DNA of 64,000 nucleotides from Cyanidiococcus yangmingshanensis. Taxonomy: Eukaryota; Rhodophyta; Bangiophyceae; Cyanidiales; Cyanidiaceae. Below the pieces are notes generated by a model. The model saw nothing but the letters and a program-made list of their open reading frames with translations. It did no database searches and had not been told where the DNA came from. Shown one piece after another: positions 62,753 through 64,000 of this stretch. Each line of letters starts with the position of its first letter. The stretch's first letter is position 1. Position numbers and translations under genes: made by a program. Location: positions 630,501 to 694,500 of the forward strand of contig VWRR01000005.1 of the NCBI GenBank assembly GCA_013995675.1, in the 5' to 3' direction.

Positions 62753-64000
62753 GTGCCTCCACCAAGCGTCAGGTTCCTTCGAGCGGTCGTTCTATCGGAT
62801 ATTCTAGGTTGGGGATTGGAACGTACGATGTTCAGAGGGCAACGATACATTCGCAAGGAGCCAGTCTATCGAGCATTACATGCTTCTGTGCAACATTTCG
62901 AAAACGTGAAAACGAGCATTAGAATAGGTCTTAGTGAGTATACGCATCAAGGTATGAGCGTCGCGCTGCTGTCCAGAACGAACACGAATTTCGACCAAGA
63001 ATTTGTAGAATCAGATTTCGTCCAAGTCTCCACGATGATTTGATCGAGCAGCGTGCTGCGATCGTAGACGCCTAGCATCCGTCCAATCTAGGCCTGAAAA
63101 TCAGGGCATGGCTGACTGGTCGCCCTCGCTGTCTGTACGCTATCCTGCCATACAGTACACAACCACCAAGGCCACTCGCCACTTGGCCCTGATGAAGAAT
63201 GCTTGGCATCATGCCTAGATCTGAGTCTGTATACGAGGTGTCGAACAGGACTCGAGGCCTTGCCGGTGCTTTCCGAGATGGCTGTGTCTAGGGTTCTGAA
63301 TGCATCACTGATGTTTGCGTTACTGAAGCTTCAAATCACAATGGCACCATCTATGCACCAGGAAATAGCCCAAAGTCGTCAAAGCGTCTAGAACCTGGTC
63401 TCTATCGTCGCTTCATACCGGGCTCACTGCACTTGATACTCGATGAGTATCTATAAGAGAGATGAATGTTTCGAGGAAGGGAACGACCAAAAGAAATGGG
63501 AATATTCATGAAAAGTCCGCGAAATGGAAAGTAAAAACTGGAACGATATGATCAAAAGAATACTGTTTGTCCATCATGATTGGAAGAGCGCGTGAGCCGA
63601 GCGTCTTCAGATCATTGCTGTGCAGCCATACAGTCATAAAGCCTTGCAACCATGCAGCCATGCAGGGCCCAGATCGCGACAGAGATTCCGATGAGATCGA
63701 GCGCATTCCCGGAGACGTGTGCCCTCTTGGGATATCTCTGGATTGCGGATAGCGTGCTTCAGCTGCTCAGCAACATCTAGGTTTGGTTCCTATTCAGAAA
63801 CAGGTTAATTGGAATGGATATCAAGCATCAAGTGGAATGGACGATATCTCTACGCTGCTTGTCCTAGAACAAAAGACGAGACGGGCCACCAGGCCCGGAG
63901 CGCTCATGACACCACCACAAACACGCCGGGGCCGAGGCATCCTCTTTGATTGTGTTTGCCCGTGCAAAACGTCTCGACGTATGTACGGAAGCAGTCTCGA
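62753..64000. other. Intergenic to window end, no gene seen
   Basis: Short overlapping frames only (up to about 100 codons). I recognise no protein, RNA gene, terminal repeat or mobile element. Confidence 0.5.

Noticed and set aside
1-64000. Mobile or virus-derived elements, CRISPR arrays, rRNA
   Set aside because: No transposase, reverse transcriptase, integrase or capsid-like frame, no long terminal or regularly spaced repeats, and no conserved rRNA segments were recognised.

Overview
The window looks like nuclear DNA of a unicellular red alga, most likely a cyanidiophyte of the Cyanidioschyzon/Cyanidiococcus kind. This is an inference. It rests on compact GC-rich genes on both strands with no clear spliceosomal introns, a typical eukaryotic gene set (ribosomal P0 and L17, Sec24, UGGT, TM9SF, Yip1), a plastid-type ribosome recycling factor with a transit peptide, a cryptochrome/photolyase, and three copies of AATGGGG(TG), close to the AATGGGGGG telomere repeat known from Cyanidioschyzon. 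I see about 23 protein genes. I found no convincing tRNA or rRNA gene, transposon, virus-derived element or CRISPR array.

Layout. 0-8 kb: ribosomal P0, an R3H-type protein, a doubtful small ORF, an INSIG-like membrane protein and an EFM7/NNT1-type methyltransferase starting back to back. 8.6-14 kb: a plastid-type membrane protein with an acidic tail, and a 991-residue cryptochrome/photolyase. 15-28.7 kb: a CANT1-type nucleotidase, a receptor-like Raf-type kinase, the ER folding sensor UGGT, and plastid ribosome recycling factor. 30-43 kb: Yip1, ribosomal L17, a PNPOx-like flavoprotein, a rhodanese, GABA aminotransferase, an MGME1-like nuclease and a Dot5-like peroxiredoxin. 44-54 kb: Sec24, a CHRAC/Dpb3-type histone-fold protein and TM9SF. 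53.7-57.6 kb: a gene-free, repeat-rich stretch of odd composition, next to a signal peptide peptidase gene that lacks its usual C-terminus. 60-62.8 kb: a secreted kelch/trefoil protein.

Function. Many genes serve the secretory pathway: UGGT (calnexin cycle), CANT1 (removes the UDP that UGGT makes), Sec24 (COPII cargo adaptor), Yip1, TM9SF (Golgi/endosome, COPI-type tail), signal peptide peptidase, an INSIG-like protein, and two surface or secreted proteins. Others serve cytosolic translation (P0, L17, and an elongation-factor-type methyltransferase), the plastid (recycling factor, the 8.7-10 kb protein) and mitochondria (GABA aminotransferase, perhaps the nuclease).

Quality. Several conserved genes (EFM7-like, the plastid protein, UGGT, Sec24 three times) continue from one reading frame into another with no room for an intron. 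At least two of the breaks sit in short homopolymers, which points to base-level assembly errors, though real frameshifting is not excluded. Many long open frames begin at GTG or TTG; for these I moved the start to the first sensible ATG.
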